The position numbers and the translations under genes were made by a program. The notes under the pieces are model-generated. The model was not told the origin of the DNA. It made no database searches and saw only the letters and a list, made by a program, of their open reading frames with translations. This document shows positions 53,206-61,965 of a stretch of 64,000 bases of DNA, in pieces. This DNA comes from Streptomyces pactum (GTDB lineage Bacteria > Actinomycetota > Actinomycetes > Streptomycetales > Streptomycetaceae): NCBI RefSeq assembly GCF_002005225.1, contig NZ_CP019724.1, forward strand, positions 2,232,001 through 2,296,000, given 5' to 3'. Each line of letters begins with the position of its first letter. Within the stretch, counting starts at the first letter, position 1.

Positions 53206-54006
53206 ATGCACGGCAATGCGCCCACGCGCCCCTGGATCCACCGACTGTCGAAGACGAATCCGCCCGGAAGTATACGGCTGTTCTGTTTTCCTTATGCCGG
53301 TGGCGGCGCTTCCACATTCCGCGGTTGGGCCGAGCTGCTGCCGGACGAGATCGACGTCCACGCCATTCAGCCGCCGGGCCGCGAGGACCGGCTGTTCGAG
53401 GACCCGGTCGACACCTTGCAGGCGACTCTGGACGCCGTCGTCCCGGAGCTGCTGGAGTACTCCAAGGAGCCGTTTGCCCTGTTCGGACACAGTCTCGGGG
53501 CGATCGTCTGCTGGGAGGCAGCCCGCGTTCTGCGCGAGGAGCACAACCTTGAACCGGCCCGTGTGTTCCTCTCGGGATGCCGCGCCCTGCCCGCCGTGCA
53601 CGACGGCCGGCGGGACCTTCACACACTGCCCGAAGCGGAACTCATAGAGGAACTCCGGCTCATGAACGGAACACCGGAGGAGATTCTCCGGAACGCCGAC
53701 TTCATGCGGATGCTGCTGCCCGCCGTAAGGGCGGACTATGCGATGCTCTCACGCTATTCCTTTCTTCCGTGCAAGCCTCCTGGCGCACCGGTGACGGTAT
53801 TCGGCGGAGCGAGCGACCCGGGCGTGGGAATGAATCACCTCCAGCAGTGGTCCGAGTTGATCGAGGGAGAGCTCGACTCGGTGGTCCTGCCCGGCGACCA
53901 TTTCTTCCTGCATGCGTCGCGGGAGCCCCTTCTCGCGGAAATGGCGAAACGTCTCGTCGGGCCCGTTCAGGCGTCCGGGCGGGAGTCCTCACTCGGTTCG
54001 CTCTGA
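53206..54006 (+). CDS. Type II thioesterase (only intact plus-strand gene)
   Basis: 266 residues with GrsT-type motifs: FCFPYAGGGAS, QPPGRED, GHSLGA as nucleophile elbow, and GDHFFLH with the catalytic His. It probably edits carrier domains. ATG 53206 is preferred over the in-frame ATG 53173 because AGAGG lies six bases before it and nothing like a ribosome site precedes 53173. It diverges from the PKS operon and overlaps the convergent T-TE gene by 40 bases at its 3' end. Which assembly line it serves is open. Confidence 0.93.
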   Translation: MHGNAPTRPWIHRLSKTNPPGSIRLFCFPYAGGGASTFRGWAELLPDEIDVHAIQPPGREDRLFEDPVDTLQATLDAVVPELLEYSKEPFALFGHSLGAIVCWEAARVLREEHNLEPARVFLSGCRALPAVHDGRRDLHTLPEAELIEELRLMNGTPEEILRNADFMRMLLPAVRADYAMLSRYSFLPCKPPGAPVTVFGGASDPGVGMNHLQQWSELIEGELDSVVLPGDHFFLHASREPLLAEMAKRLVGPVQASGRESSLGSL

Positions 54007-55052
54007 CCTCTTCGGCCGTCGTCGATGTCCTTCATGGCGTTTTCGACGGCCTTCAGGGTCGGCTCGTGCGCGATCATCTCGAAATGGTCGACGGGCACCC
54101 GGTACTGCTGGTAGTCGGTGAGCCCGAGGTCGGGCCAGTCGGTCACCCGGTGGAGGGTGCGCTCGACGTCCGACGGGTCGTCCCGGTCGTCGGTCGAGAA
54201 GAGCCGCACGGCGAAGTCGCCCGGCTCGGGCACGTAACCCGACACCGCCGAGCCGACGGAGCCGAAGACCCGCAGTCCGGCCTGGAACTCCGCGAAGTCG
54301 GTCTCGATGGGGTCCGGCCCCTGCGTGCTCACCGCCTGGTACACCTCGGCGGCGTCCGGCTCCTGGCCCTCCGGTATCGCGATGCCCGCCTCGTGCGCGA
54401 CGGACAGGAGCTTCTCCCCGGCGGCCTCGGCCACCGTCAGCGGCGGGCAGTACAGCGAGGTGTTGAGCAGGACGACGGAGCGCACGTCCCATCCGCGCCG
54501 CCGCAGTCCGGCGGCGAGTTCGTAGGCGAGGATGCCTCCCACGCAGTATCCGGCCAGGTGCAGGCTGCGCGGCGCGTCCGCCTTCTCCAGAACTCCGACG
54601 AAGTCGTCGACGATCTCCGCGAGCGTTCCGCAGGGCGCACCCTCGGCCGGGTCGAGGCCGCAGGCCTGCAAGCCGAGCACGGGGCGGTCGATCGGGTCGC
54701 CTCCGAAGCGGTGGAGGCCGATGACGCCGCCGCTCGCCGCCGGCACCAGCAGGAGCGGGGCGCCGGTGCCGTACGGGTTGAGGGTGAGCAGCCGGCCGCC
54801 GGGCCCGGGGGTGTCGTTCCTGATGCGGGCGCTGAGGCCGCCGAACGTGGGCGCCTCGAACAGCGTCTTCAGGGGGACCCGGGTACCGAGGGCGCCCCGC
54901 AGAGCGGCGACCAGCTTCGCGGCGAGCAGGGAGGACCCGCCCGACCCGAAGAAGTCGGCGTCCAGGGAGGCGGGCGGCCGGCCCAGCACCCGGGACCACT
55001 GGGCGGCCACGACGGCCTCGGTGGCGTCCCGCTCTACGAAATGCGACTGCAC
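53967..55052 (-). CDS. Carrier protein-thioesterase didomain with Cys nucleophile (T-TE)
   Basis: 361 residues: T about 10-75 (GSGGSSLLA) and a type I-like TE about 85-345. The nucleophile elbow reads AGYCVGG, so Cys replaces the usual Ser; the C-terminal segment VPVDHFEM supplies the His. Cys thioesterases of NRPSs often carry out difficult macrocyclisations or use transthioesterification. It is the last gene of region 2 and probably releases that peptide. GTG 55052 has GGAAGG about seven bases upstream and overlaps the preceding gene by 19 bases. Confidence 0.87.
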   Translation of the reverse strand: MQSHFVERDATEAVVAAQWSRVLGRPPASLDADFFGSGGSSLLAAKLVAALRGALGTRVPLKTLFEAPTFGGLSARIRNDTPGPGGRLLTLNPYGTGAPLLLVPAASGGVIGLHRFGGDPIDRPVLGLQACGLDPAEGAPCGTLAEIVDDFVGVLEKADAPRSLHLAGYCVGGILAYELAAGLRRRGWDVRSVVLLNTSLYCPPLTVAEAAGEKLLSVAHEAGIAIPEGQEPDAAEVYQAVSTQGPDPIETDFAEFQAGLRVFGSVGSAVSGYVPEPGDFAVRLFSTDDRDDPSDVERTLHRVTDWPDLGLTDYQQYRVPVDHFEMIAHEPTLKAVENAMKDIDDGRRGQSEPSEDSRPDA

Positions 55053-55810
55053 GGCGCTTCCTTCCCCTGGTCGCTCTCGGCTGCGCGGGCCGAGAGGAGT
55101 TCCGACAGCAGCGGCGTCACCGCCGGAGTACCGAACAGCTCTTTCACGGTCAGTCCGGTGCGGTGCACCGACCGTGCGTCGGCGTCCGGCCACTCGGAGC
55201 CCTCGCTGAGGATGACGTGCCCGAGCTGCAAGGGGTCGGTGCGGTCGGCCGCCGCGGACAACGTGAAGCCGAGCCAGGCCCGCTGCGCCTGCGTCAGCTC
55301 GTCGGCGATGTCGTCGTCCAGGTCGGGCGCGGTCCGGGTGACAAGGGAGCGGAGGAAGGCACTCGCCTCCCGCAGGGCCTCGGACGCCGGGAGGCCGGTG
55401 ATGTCGGGCAGCTCGGCGGGGTCCAGCGCGTCGTCCATGTCCAGGGCGAGGTCCAGCAGCAGTTCCCGGGGCGTGCCAGGGCCGGGGACCACGGGGTCGA
55501 GGACGACGAGCGGTGTGCCGGGCACGGGCAGTTCGCCGACCAGCAGCGCCGCGAGTTCGACGGCGGAGCAGTAGGCAAGCACGGCCCGTGGCGGGGCGCC
55601 GGTCGCGATCCGGGCCGCCCAGTGCCGAGCCTGCGTCGCCAGGTCGGGGACCGTCTCCGCGAGTCCGGGGTAGCGCAGCGGATCGATCCTGAGGCGGTGG
55701 GCGTGCAGCTCGGGCGGGAGGACGGGGTCGAAGCTGCGCGGTGGTATCTCGTTGCCGAACTCGATGACGACGACCGGCCGGCCGTCGTGGGGAGTCGTCT
55801 CGCCGGACAT
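55034..55810 (-). CDS. Unknown protein, possible degenerate alpha/beta-hydrolase (thioesterase-like)
   Basis: 258 residues; no family recognised with confidence. The N-terminal strand VVVIEFGNEIPP and the segment VLAYCSAVELAALLV, where a nucleophile elbow would be expected, followed by LVVLDPVVP, recall the layout of a thioesterase, but the GxSxG/GxCxG motif is broken. It lies between the A-T and the T-TE genes, with 5 bases to one and a 19-base overlap with the other, so it is surely part of region 2. It could be a substrate-holding or auxiliary protein for the T-TE. Confidence 0.65.
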   Translation of the reverse strand: MSGETTPHDGRPVVVIEFGNEIPPRSFDPVLPPELHAHRLRIDPLRYPGLAETVPDLATQARHWAARIATGAPPRAVLAYCSAVELAALLVGELPVPGTPLVVLDPVVPGPGTPRELLLDLALDMDDALDPAELPDITGLPASEALREASAFLRSLVTRTAPDLDDDIADELTQAQRAWLGFTLSAAADRTDPLQLGHVILSEGSEWPDADARSVHRTGLTVKELFGTPAVTPLLSELLSARAAESDQGKEAPCSRIS

Positions 55811-55815
55811 TCGCT

Positions 55816-57618
55816 TCAGTCTCCGTTCTTGGGCGCCGCGTCGACCACGGCCGCCAGCTCCGCCAGGACCGGATGGTCGAAGACCGCCTGCAGGCCCACC
55901 TTGACGCCGAACCGGTCGCGTACCTTGCCGATCATGCGTGCCGCGAGCAGCGAATGCCCGCCGACGTCGAAGAAGTTGTCGCGGGCGCCCGGCACGATGC
56001 CGGTCAGCTCAGTCCATATCCCGGCGATGGCCTCCTCGGTGGAGCCGGGCGGGAAGGCCGCCTCGGGCCGCTGTGCGGGCTCGGACGGCGCGTCCAGCAG
56101 GGACTTGCGGTCGATCTTGCCGTTCGGGGTCAGCGGCATGGCGTCCAGCCGCTGGACGCGGGAGGGGACCAGGTACCGGGGCAGCCTCGCCGCCAGCACC
56201 TCCTGCACCGTCTCCACGGTGGCCCCGCCGCAGTAGAAGGCGACCAGGGAGCCGCCCGAGCCGTCGTCGCACAGCACGACCGCGGACTGGCTGACCTCCG
56301 CCAAGGTCAGCATGGTGTGCTCGATCTCGGCGGGTTCGACGCGGATGCCGCGGACGCTCAGCTGGGCGTCGCGCCGTTCGACGAACTCCAGGTCCCCGGA
56401 GTCCGTCCAGCGGCAGACGTCACCCGAGGCGTACCAGCGCTCAGCGGCGGCGGGGCTCCCCCCGGCGGGCCCGGCGTCCGAGACGAGGGCCGCCGCGCCG
56501 AACCTCTCCTCGGTGAGAGCGGGGTCACCTCGGTACCCGGCGGCCAGGACCGCCCCGCCGATGAGGAGTTCGCCGGTCGCTCCGGGTCCGGTGACGTCGT
56601 GGCCCTGACGATCGACCAGCCGGACGCGCGCGCCGGTGATGGGGGTGCCGATGACCGGAGCGCGGCCGGGGTCGCCGCCGCCGCGCAGGTCCCGGCTGGC
56701 GGTCGTGACGACGGTCGCCTCGGTGGGGCCGTAGTGGTTGTGGACGGCGGCGGGGAACGAGGGGCTCGGCCACACCCGCAGCCGGTCACCGCCGGTGAGC
56801 AGGACCCGCAGGGAGCGCGGGGGCGAGTCGGAGCCGATCAGTTCCTCGGCGAGCGGTGTGCTCAGGAAGCACTGCTCGATCGCGTTGTCCTGGAGGAAGC
56901 CCGTGATGGCCGTCACGTCGGCGCCCGGGGGCTCGGCGGGCAGGACGAGGGTCGCACCGCTGGCGAGCGCCGCCCAGGTCTCCCAGACGGAGGCGTCGAA
57001 CCCAAGGCCCGCGAAGGCGGCCACGCGCGTGCCGGGCCCGGTCCCGTAGGTGGCCCGGTGCCAGTCCAGCAGGTTCACCAGGCTGGCGTGAGCGACCTCC
57101 ACCCCCTTCGGCGTCCCGGTGGAGCCGGAGGTGTAGATGACGTACGCGAGGGCGGACCCGACCGCTCGCGGCTCCCGCGCGGGGCCGGGGAGAACGTCCT
57201 GCGGCGTGGGCACCGTACGCGGCACCCGGTGGCGCAGATCGGGGCGGGCCAGCACGGCGAACGGCCGCGCGTCGTGGAGGACCGACTCGATGCGCCCGTC
57301 CGGGAGGGCCGGGTCCAGGGGCAGGTAGGCGGCCCCGGCGCGCCAGGCCGCCAGTTGGGCGACCACGCCCGGCACGCCCCGCTCGTACAGGACGCCGAGC
57401 AGGCAGCCCGGTTCGAAGCCCGGCGTCTCCTGGAGCCGTGCCGCCGCGGTACCGGCCTCGTCCCACAGACGCCGGTACGTCAGCTCGTCCTTGCCGCACT
57501 CGACCGCCGTCGCCTCGGGGTCCGAGTCGACGATGCGCCGCAGCAGGCGCACGACCGTCCGTTCCTCTGGAATGTCCTGCATGGGGAGGTGGGGTCCCTT
57601 CGAGTGGTGGTCGTTCAC
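55816..57618 (-). CDS. NRPS, A-T (Leu-like specificity code)
   Basis: 600 residues: A about 20-510 (YTSGSTGTPKG, GFDASVWE, YGPTE, GKIDR) and T about 525-590 (GGHSLLA). Pocket residues read D-A-W-F-L-G-H-V-V-(K), nearly the leucine code DAWFLGNVVK, so Leu or a close aliphatic residue is predicted. No C domain is attached; the preceding protein ends in a C domain that would use this T. GTG 57618 overlaps the upstream stop (GTGA) as in several genes here; ATG 57582 is an alternative start. Confidence 0.92.
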   Translation of the reverse strand: MNDHHSKGPHLPMQDIPEERTVVRLLRRIVDSDPEATAVECGKDELTYRRLWDEAGTAAARLQETPGFEPGCLLGVLYERGVPGVVAQLAAWRAGAAYLPLDPALPDGRIESVLHDARPFAVLARPDLRHRVPRTVPTPQDVLPGPAREPRAVGSALAYVIYTSGSTGTPKGVEVAHASLVNLLDWHRATYGTGPGTRVAAFAGLGFDASVWETWAALASGATLVLPAEPPGADVTAITGFLQDNAIEQCFLSTPLAEELIGSDSPPRSLRVLLTGGDRLRVWPSPSFPAAVHNHYGPTEATVVTTASRDLRGGGDPGRAPVIGTPITGARVRLVDRQGHDVTGPGATGELLIGGAVLAAGYRGDPALTEERFGAAALVSDAGPAGGSPAAAERWYASGDVCRWTDSGDLEFVERRDAQLSVRGIRVEPAEIEHTMLTLAEVSQSAVVLCDDGSGGSLVAFYCGGATVETVQEVLAARLPRYLVPSRVQRLDAMPLTPNGKIDRKSLLDAPSEPAQRPEAAFPPGSTEEAIAGIWTELTGIVPGARDNFFDVGGHSLLAARMIGKVRDRFGVKVGLQAVFDHPVLAELAAVVDAAPKNGD

Positions 57619-60600
57619 AAGCACTGGGAGGCCGGCGGCTTCCCGGACACCAGCAGCTCCTCGTAGACACGGGCGAGGCGGTGCGCGGTGCTCGACGCGA
57701 CGCGGTCGGCCTGGAAGCTGATGTCCACCCGCAGCCCGCCGTCGGCCGTCGGCCAGATCTCGCAGACGATCTCGTGCATCGCGGCGGGTGGTTCCATCGG
57801 CAGGCGCCGCACCGCACACCCGGCGAGGGCGAGCTCCTCGGGCACGCCGTTCTGCACGGCGAACATCGTCTGGTACAGCGGGTTGCGGCCCGTCCTGGGC
57901 GGCCGGATCGCGCGGACCACCTCCGAGAACGCCACGTCCTGGCGCGCGAAGGCGTCCTCGACGGCGGGGCGTGCCGCCTTCGCCAGGTCCGCGAGCGCCG
58001 GCGCGCCGTCACCTTCCGGCAGCCGCAGGCACACGACGTCCACCAGGCAGGACACGGCCGCCATGGAGGCGGGTCCGGAGCGGCGCACGAGGGGGACGCC
58101 GATGCCGAAGTCGTCCTGTCCGGTCACGTCGGCGAGCGCGGCGGCGTATCCGGCCGCGAGGGGCAGGAACAGGGTCGCTCCGAGGCGGCCGGCCTCGGCG
58201 CGGAGGCGGGCGGTGACCACCGGGTCCACGGCGAAGCCGAGGCTTTGGGCAGGCTGCTCCGGCTCCGCTCCGGGCGCGGGCAGGGCGAGGTCCGGCAGGT
58301 CCGCCAGGTGCCGGGTCCAGTAGGCCAGTTGGGCGGCGGTCTCGTCGGGGTCGTCGAACCGGGCGGCCTCGTCGGCCAGCCCCCGCAGGGTCGGCGCGAG
58401 GCTTTCGAAGTGCGGATCGGCGCCGCGGCTGCGGGCTTCATAGGCGTGTGTCAGCTCGGTGATGAGGAGGTCCTGCGACCAGCCGTCGAAGGCGATGTGG
58501 TGGACGGTGAGGCCGACCAGCGCCGTGTCGTCGTCCACCGGGGCGCACACGCATCGCCACACCCGCGCGTCCTCGATGCGCAGGGGGCGGTTCATCGCCT
58601 CCTCCACCAGGGCCCGCGCGTCCTGGGTCCGGTCGCCGGGGGTGAGCGTCTCGACGCGGACGGCATGCGCGGTCTCGGGCGCCAGAGCCACCGGCTCGGG
58701 GTCGAGTCGGTAGGCCGATCTGAGGGCCTCGTGGCGCCGCTGCAGGTCGTTGAGGGCCTGTTCCAGGGCGGTGGTGTTCAGCGGACCGGTGACCTCCCAC
58801 AGCAGGTGGCACAGGGCGGTGGAGTCGCTCGGGTCCAGCTCGTGCAGCAGGCCGAAGTGGGCCTGGATGCCGTCGAGGCGGACCCGGTCGGTACGGCCGG
58901 CCGGTTCCGCCGGGGCGGCGGGGGAGCGGGTTTCCAGGAACTCCGCGAGGCCCTCGGCCGTGGGGTTGCGCAGGAAGCCGGAGACCGGCACGGAGATGCC
59001 CGTACGGTCCGAGAGGCGCGCGCAGAGCCGGATGGCGTCGAGGGACGTCCCGCCCAGAACCGCGAACGGCGCGTCGGGCGCCGCGTCGGTCTCCAGGAGG
59101 GCGCGGATCTCCTCCAGGACGACCGCCGTCCACGGGCTCCGCGGCTGTGCGGGCCCGCCGGGAGCGGTCGTCTCCTCCGGCGGGCCGGCGGGTGCCCGCC
59201 GGGTCGTCGACAGCAGCCGCGCGGTGTCCGTCTTGCCCGTGGGCGACAGCGGGATGGCGTCGACGCTCCGCAGGTCGTCCGGGACGCTGTGGGGAGGCAG
59301 CCCGGCGACGAGGTGGGCGCGCACGGCCGCCGGTGCGACGGCGTCCCCGGGGGCTCCGGGCTCCGCGACGTAGAAGAGCACCATGGCGGTGTAGGCGCCG
59401 TCCGGGCCCGGGACGGGCACCGCCACCGCCTGCTTGACGTGCGGCAGGGCGAGGCAGACGTTCTCGATCTCCAGCGGCTCGATCCGCCGTCCCCGGATCT
59501 TGACCTGGCGGTCGGCCCGGCCGACGTAGTGGAACAGTCCGTCAGGGGTGGTGAACCCGAGGTCCCCGGTCAGGTAGAGGCGGACGGTCCGGCCGCCGAC
59601 GGGGGTGTCCACGAAGCGTGCGGCCGTGTCCTGCGGCATGTCCAGGTATTCGACGGCGAGGCCGTCCCCGCCGATGCAGATCTCCCCGGTCTCCCCCGGC
59701 GGACATGTCCGGCCGTCCCGCAGCACGTGGACGGTCGTGTGCGGCACGGGCCTGCCGATGGGGATGCCGTGCGGGAGTTCCGTGTCCGTCGGCACCACGT
59801 CGTGTGTGGTGGTGAAGACGCAGGATTCGACCGGCCCGTAGCCGTTGGTCAGCCGCACCTCCGGGTAGGCGTCCAGGAAGCGGCGCACATGGTGCGGTGA
59901 CAGCCTCTCGCCGCCGGTGATCACGTGCCGGAGGCCGAGGAAGCAGGAGGGGTCCTCGTCGACGAAGGCGTTGAACAGGGAGGTGGTGAGCCATGCCGTG
60001 TCGACGCCCTGGTCGCGTACGAGCGCGGCGAGCCCCGAGGGCAGCAGGTACTCGTCCTCCACCAGGGCCACCGTGCCGCCGCTGGTGAGGGGCCCCCACA
60101 GCTCCAGGCTGGCGACGTCCCAGGGGAGCGCGGCCGATGCGAGCATGACATGGCCGGGGCCGAGGTCGGCGAAGCCGCCGGGCTGGAACAGCCGGGTGGT
60201 GGCCCGGTGCGGGGTGACGACGCCCTTGGGGACGCCGGTACTCCCCGAGGTGAAGAAGACGGTGGCCTCGCTACCGCCGTCGCAGGCCACGGCCCGGACG
60301 CGGCGCCGGCGCCGTACCGCCTCGTCGACGGGGTGGTCGGCCGGGGACCAGGTGGGCACGCGGAGGTCCTGGGGCTTCTCGACGACCGCGAGCGGCGGTC
60401 CAAGCCGCCGGAGGATGGAGTCCAGCCGCTCCTCGGACCAGCGCGGGTCCAGGGTGGCGTAGGCGGCCCCGCACTTGAGCACGGCGAGGACGACGGCCGC
60501 GTACTCGGGCGAGCGGCTCATCAGCACGGGCACCCGGTGTCCCGCGGAGACGCCCAGGGCACGCAGTTCGGCGGCGTAGTCGTCGCCGGCCGCGTCCAGT

Positions 60601-60731
60601 TCCCCGTACGTCAGGCGACGGCCGCCCTGCACGACGGCGGCGGCGCCGGGCTGGGCGCGGGCCTGGTGGGCCACCGCCTCATGGATGAGCTCACCGTGGA
60701 CGTACTCGGTGGTTTCGGCGTCACGCGCCAT
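57615..60731 (-). CDS. NRPS, A-T-C (Val-like specificity code)
   Basis: 1038 residues: A about 10-520 (FTSGSTGVPKG, YGPVE, GRADRQVKIRG), T about 535-605 (GGTSLDA) and C about 625-1030 (HHIAFDG). Pocket residues read D-V-L-W-I-G-G-V-F-(K), close to a valine code (DALWIGGTFK). The A10 region GKTDTARL is slightly unusual but keeps the catalytic Lys. Its ATG overlaps the P450 stop by 11 bases. The P450 next door may oxidise the T-bound residue. Confidence 0.92.
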   Translation of the reverse strand: MARDAETTEYVHGELIHEAVAHQARAQPGAAAVVQGGRRLTYGELDAAGDDYAAELRALGVSAGHRVPVLMSRSPEYAAVVLAVLKCGAAYATLDPRWSEERLDSILRRLGPPLAVVEKPQDLRVPTWSPADHPVDEAVRRRRRVRAVACDGGSEATVFFTSGSTGVPKGVVTPHRATTRLFQPGGFADLGPGHVMLASAALPWDVASLELWGPLTSGGTVALVEDEYLLPSGLAALVRDQGVDTAWLTTSLFNAFVDEDPSCFLGLRHVITGGERLSPHHVRRFLDAYPEVRLTNGYGPVESCVFTTTHDVVPTDTELPHGIPIGRPVPHTTVHVLRDGRTCPPGETGEICIGGDGLAVEYLDMPQDTAARFVDTPVGGRTVRLYLTGDLGFTTPDGLFHYVGRADRQVKIRGRRIEPLEIENVCLALPHVKQAVAVPVPGPDGAYTAMVLFYVAEPGAPGDAVAPAAVRAHLVAGLPPHSVPDDLRSVDAIPLSPTGKTDTARLLSTTRRAPAGPPEETTAPGGPAQPRSPWTAVVLEEIRALLETDAAPDAPFAVLGGTSLDAIRLCARLSDRTGISVPVSGFLRNPTAEGLAEFLETRSPAAPAEPAGRTDRVRLDGIQAHFGLLHELDPSDSTALCHLLWEVTGPLNTTALEQALNDLQRRHEALRSAYRLDPEPVALAPETAHAVRVETLTPGDRTQDARALVEEAMNRPLRIEDARVWRCVCAPVDDDTALVGLTVHHIAFDGWSQDLLITELTHAYEARSRGADPHFESLAPTLRGLADEAARFDDPDETAAQLAYWTRHLADLPDLALPAPGAEPEQPAQSLGFAVDPVVTARLRAEAGRLGATLFLPLAAGYAAALADVTGQDDFGIGVPLVRRSGPASMAAVSCLVDVVCLRLPEGDGAPALADLAKAARPAVEDAFARQDVAFSEVVRAIRPPRTGRNPLYQTMFAVQNGVPEELALAGCAVRRLPMEPPAAMHEIVCEIWPTADGGLRVDISFQADRVASSTAHRLARVYEELLVSGKPPASQCL

Positions 60732-61965
60732 GGCGGGTCCCCCCTGTGACCTCGAGGTGTTCCAGGACGGTGAGGCCGTAGTGCGACCGGGTCACAGGGG
60801 CGGCGGCCTCCTCGATCACGTCCCATCGCTCGCCGAGCCTGCGCAGGGCGACCTCGGCCTCCAGCCGCGCCAGTCCGGCTCCCAGGCAGTAGTGCGCGCC
60901 GAATCCGAACGTGAGGTGCCGTCTGATCCCCCGGCCGGGCCGGAGGTGGTCGGGGCCGTCGAAGACGTCCGGATCGCGGTTGGCCGCCCCCAGCATGATC
61001 AGGACGAGGTCGCCGGCCGCGATACGCCGCCCCGCCACGTCGACGGGCGCCACCGCGAAGCGGGCGACCTGCTGGACGGAGGTGTCGAAACGCAGCAGTT
61101 CCTCCACGACGGCGGCCGGCTCGGCCTTCAGGACGTCCGGCCCGGCCCCGGCGTGCAGGGCCGCCCGTACGGCTTTGCCGATGAAGGTGGAGGTCGTCTC
61201 GAAACCCGCGTAGATGAGCAGGCTCGCCGTGGCCCACACGTCCTGGAGTCCGATCTCGCCGCGCCGGTGCGCCTCGCGCAGCAGCCACAGGCCCGAGTCC
61301 TCGGGCACCTCTCCCCGGAGCGCCTCGTCGACTGCCGCGGTCACCTCGTGCAGCGCCCGGTACCCGCGGGTGACGACCTCGGGGAGGTAGTCCGCGACGA
61401 GCAGCGCGGCGATGTCGGGAGCCCACACGGCGAGGCGGGGCGCGATGTCCTCGGGCAGCCCGAGGATGTGACAGATGACCCGGCTCGACAGCGGTACGGC
61501 CAGGTCGTCCATGACGTCGAGGACGTCGCGTTCCGGCGCGAGGAGTTCGTCGACGAGCCCCTCCACGAAGGTGCGTGCCGCCGCCAGGCGTTCGGCCGAG
61601 AAGAGCGGGGCGACGATCCTGCGGGCGTCGGCGTGCGCGGGGTCGTCGTTGAACATGAACCACTTGCGCACCAGTTCGGAGGTGCGGCTCCCGTCGCCGC
61701 CCTCGCCGTCGGCCGGAGTGTGCAGCCTGCTCCTGCCCTGTTCGGGCCAGGCCGCGGAGAGGGACGGGTTGCGCAGCAGTTCGGTCACCTCGCGGAATCC
61801 GGTGACCAGCCATACGCCGAGGTCCTCGTCCCAGCGGACCGGCTCGTCGTCCCGCAGGTGGAGGTAGTCCATGCAGGGGTCGGCCTGCGCCCGGCCGGTC
61901 ACGTGGTACGGGCACCGGCCCGTGCGCGGAGCGGTGTCCGGGGCCGCCTGCCGTGTGTCACTCAT
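60721..61965 (-). CDS. Cytochrome P450
   Basis: 414 residues, typical soluble bacterial P450. I-helix AGFETTS near 245, ExxR in EELLRF near 290, and heme-binding FGFGAHYCLGAG with the ligand Cys near 358. It lies between a free C domain and the A-T-C gene and overlaps both (8 and 11 bases), which suggests hydroxylation of an amino acid on the carrier domain or of the peptide. Redox partners are not encoded nearby. Confidence 0.96.
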   Translation of the reverse strand: MSDTRQAAPDTAPRTGRCPYHVTGRAQADPCMDYLHLRDDEPVRWDEDLGVWLVTGFREVTELLRNPSLSAAWPEQGRSRLHTPADGEGGDGSRTSELVRKWFMFNDDPAHADARRIVAPLFSAERLAAARTFVEGLVDELLAPERDVLDVMDDLAVPLSSRVICHILGLPEDIAPRLAVWAPDIAALLVADYLPEVVTRGYRALHEVTAAVDEALRGEVPEDSGLWLLREAHRRGEIGLQDVWATASLLIYAGFETTSTFIGKAVRAALHAGAGPDVLKAEPAAVVEELLRFDTSVQQVARFAVAPVDVAGRRIAAGDLVLIMLGAANRDPDVFDGPDHLRPGRGIRRHLTFGFGAHYCLGAGLARLEAEVALRRLGERWDVIEEAAAPVTRSHYGLTVLEHLEVTGGTRHGA

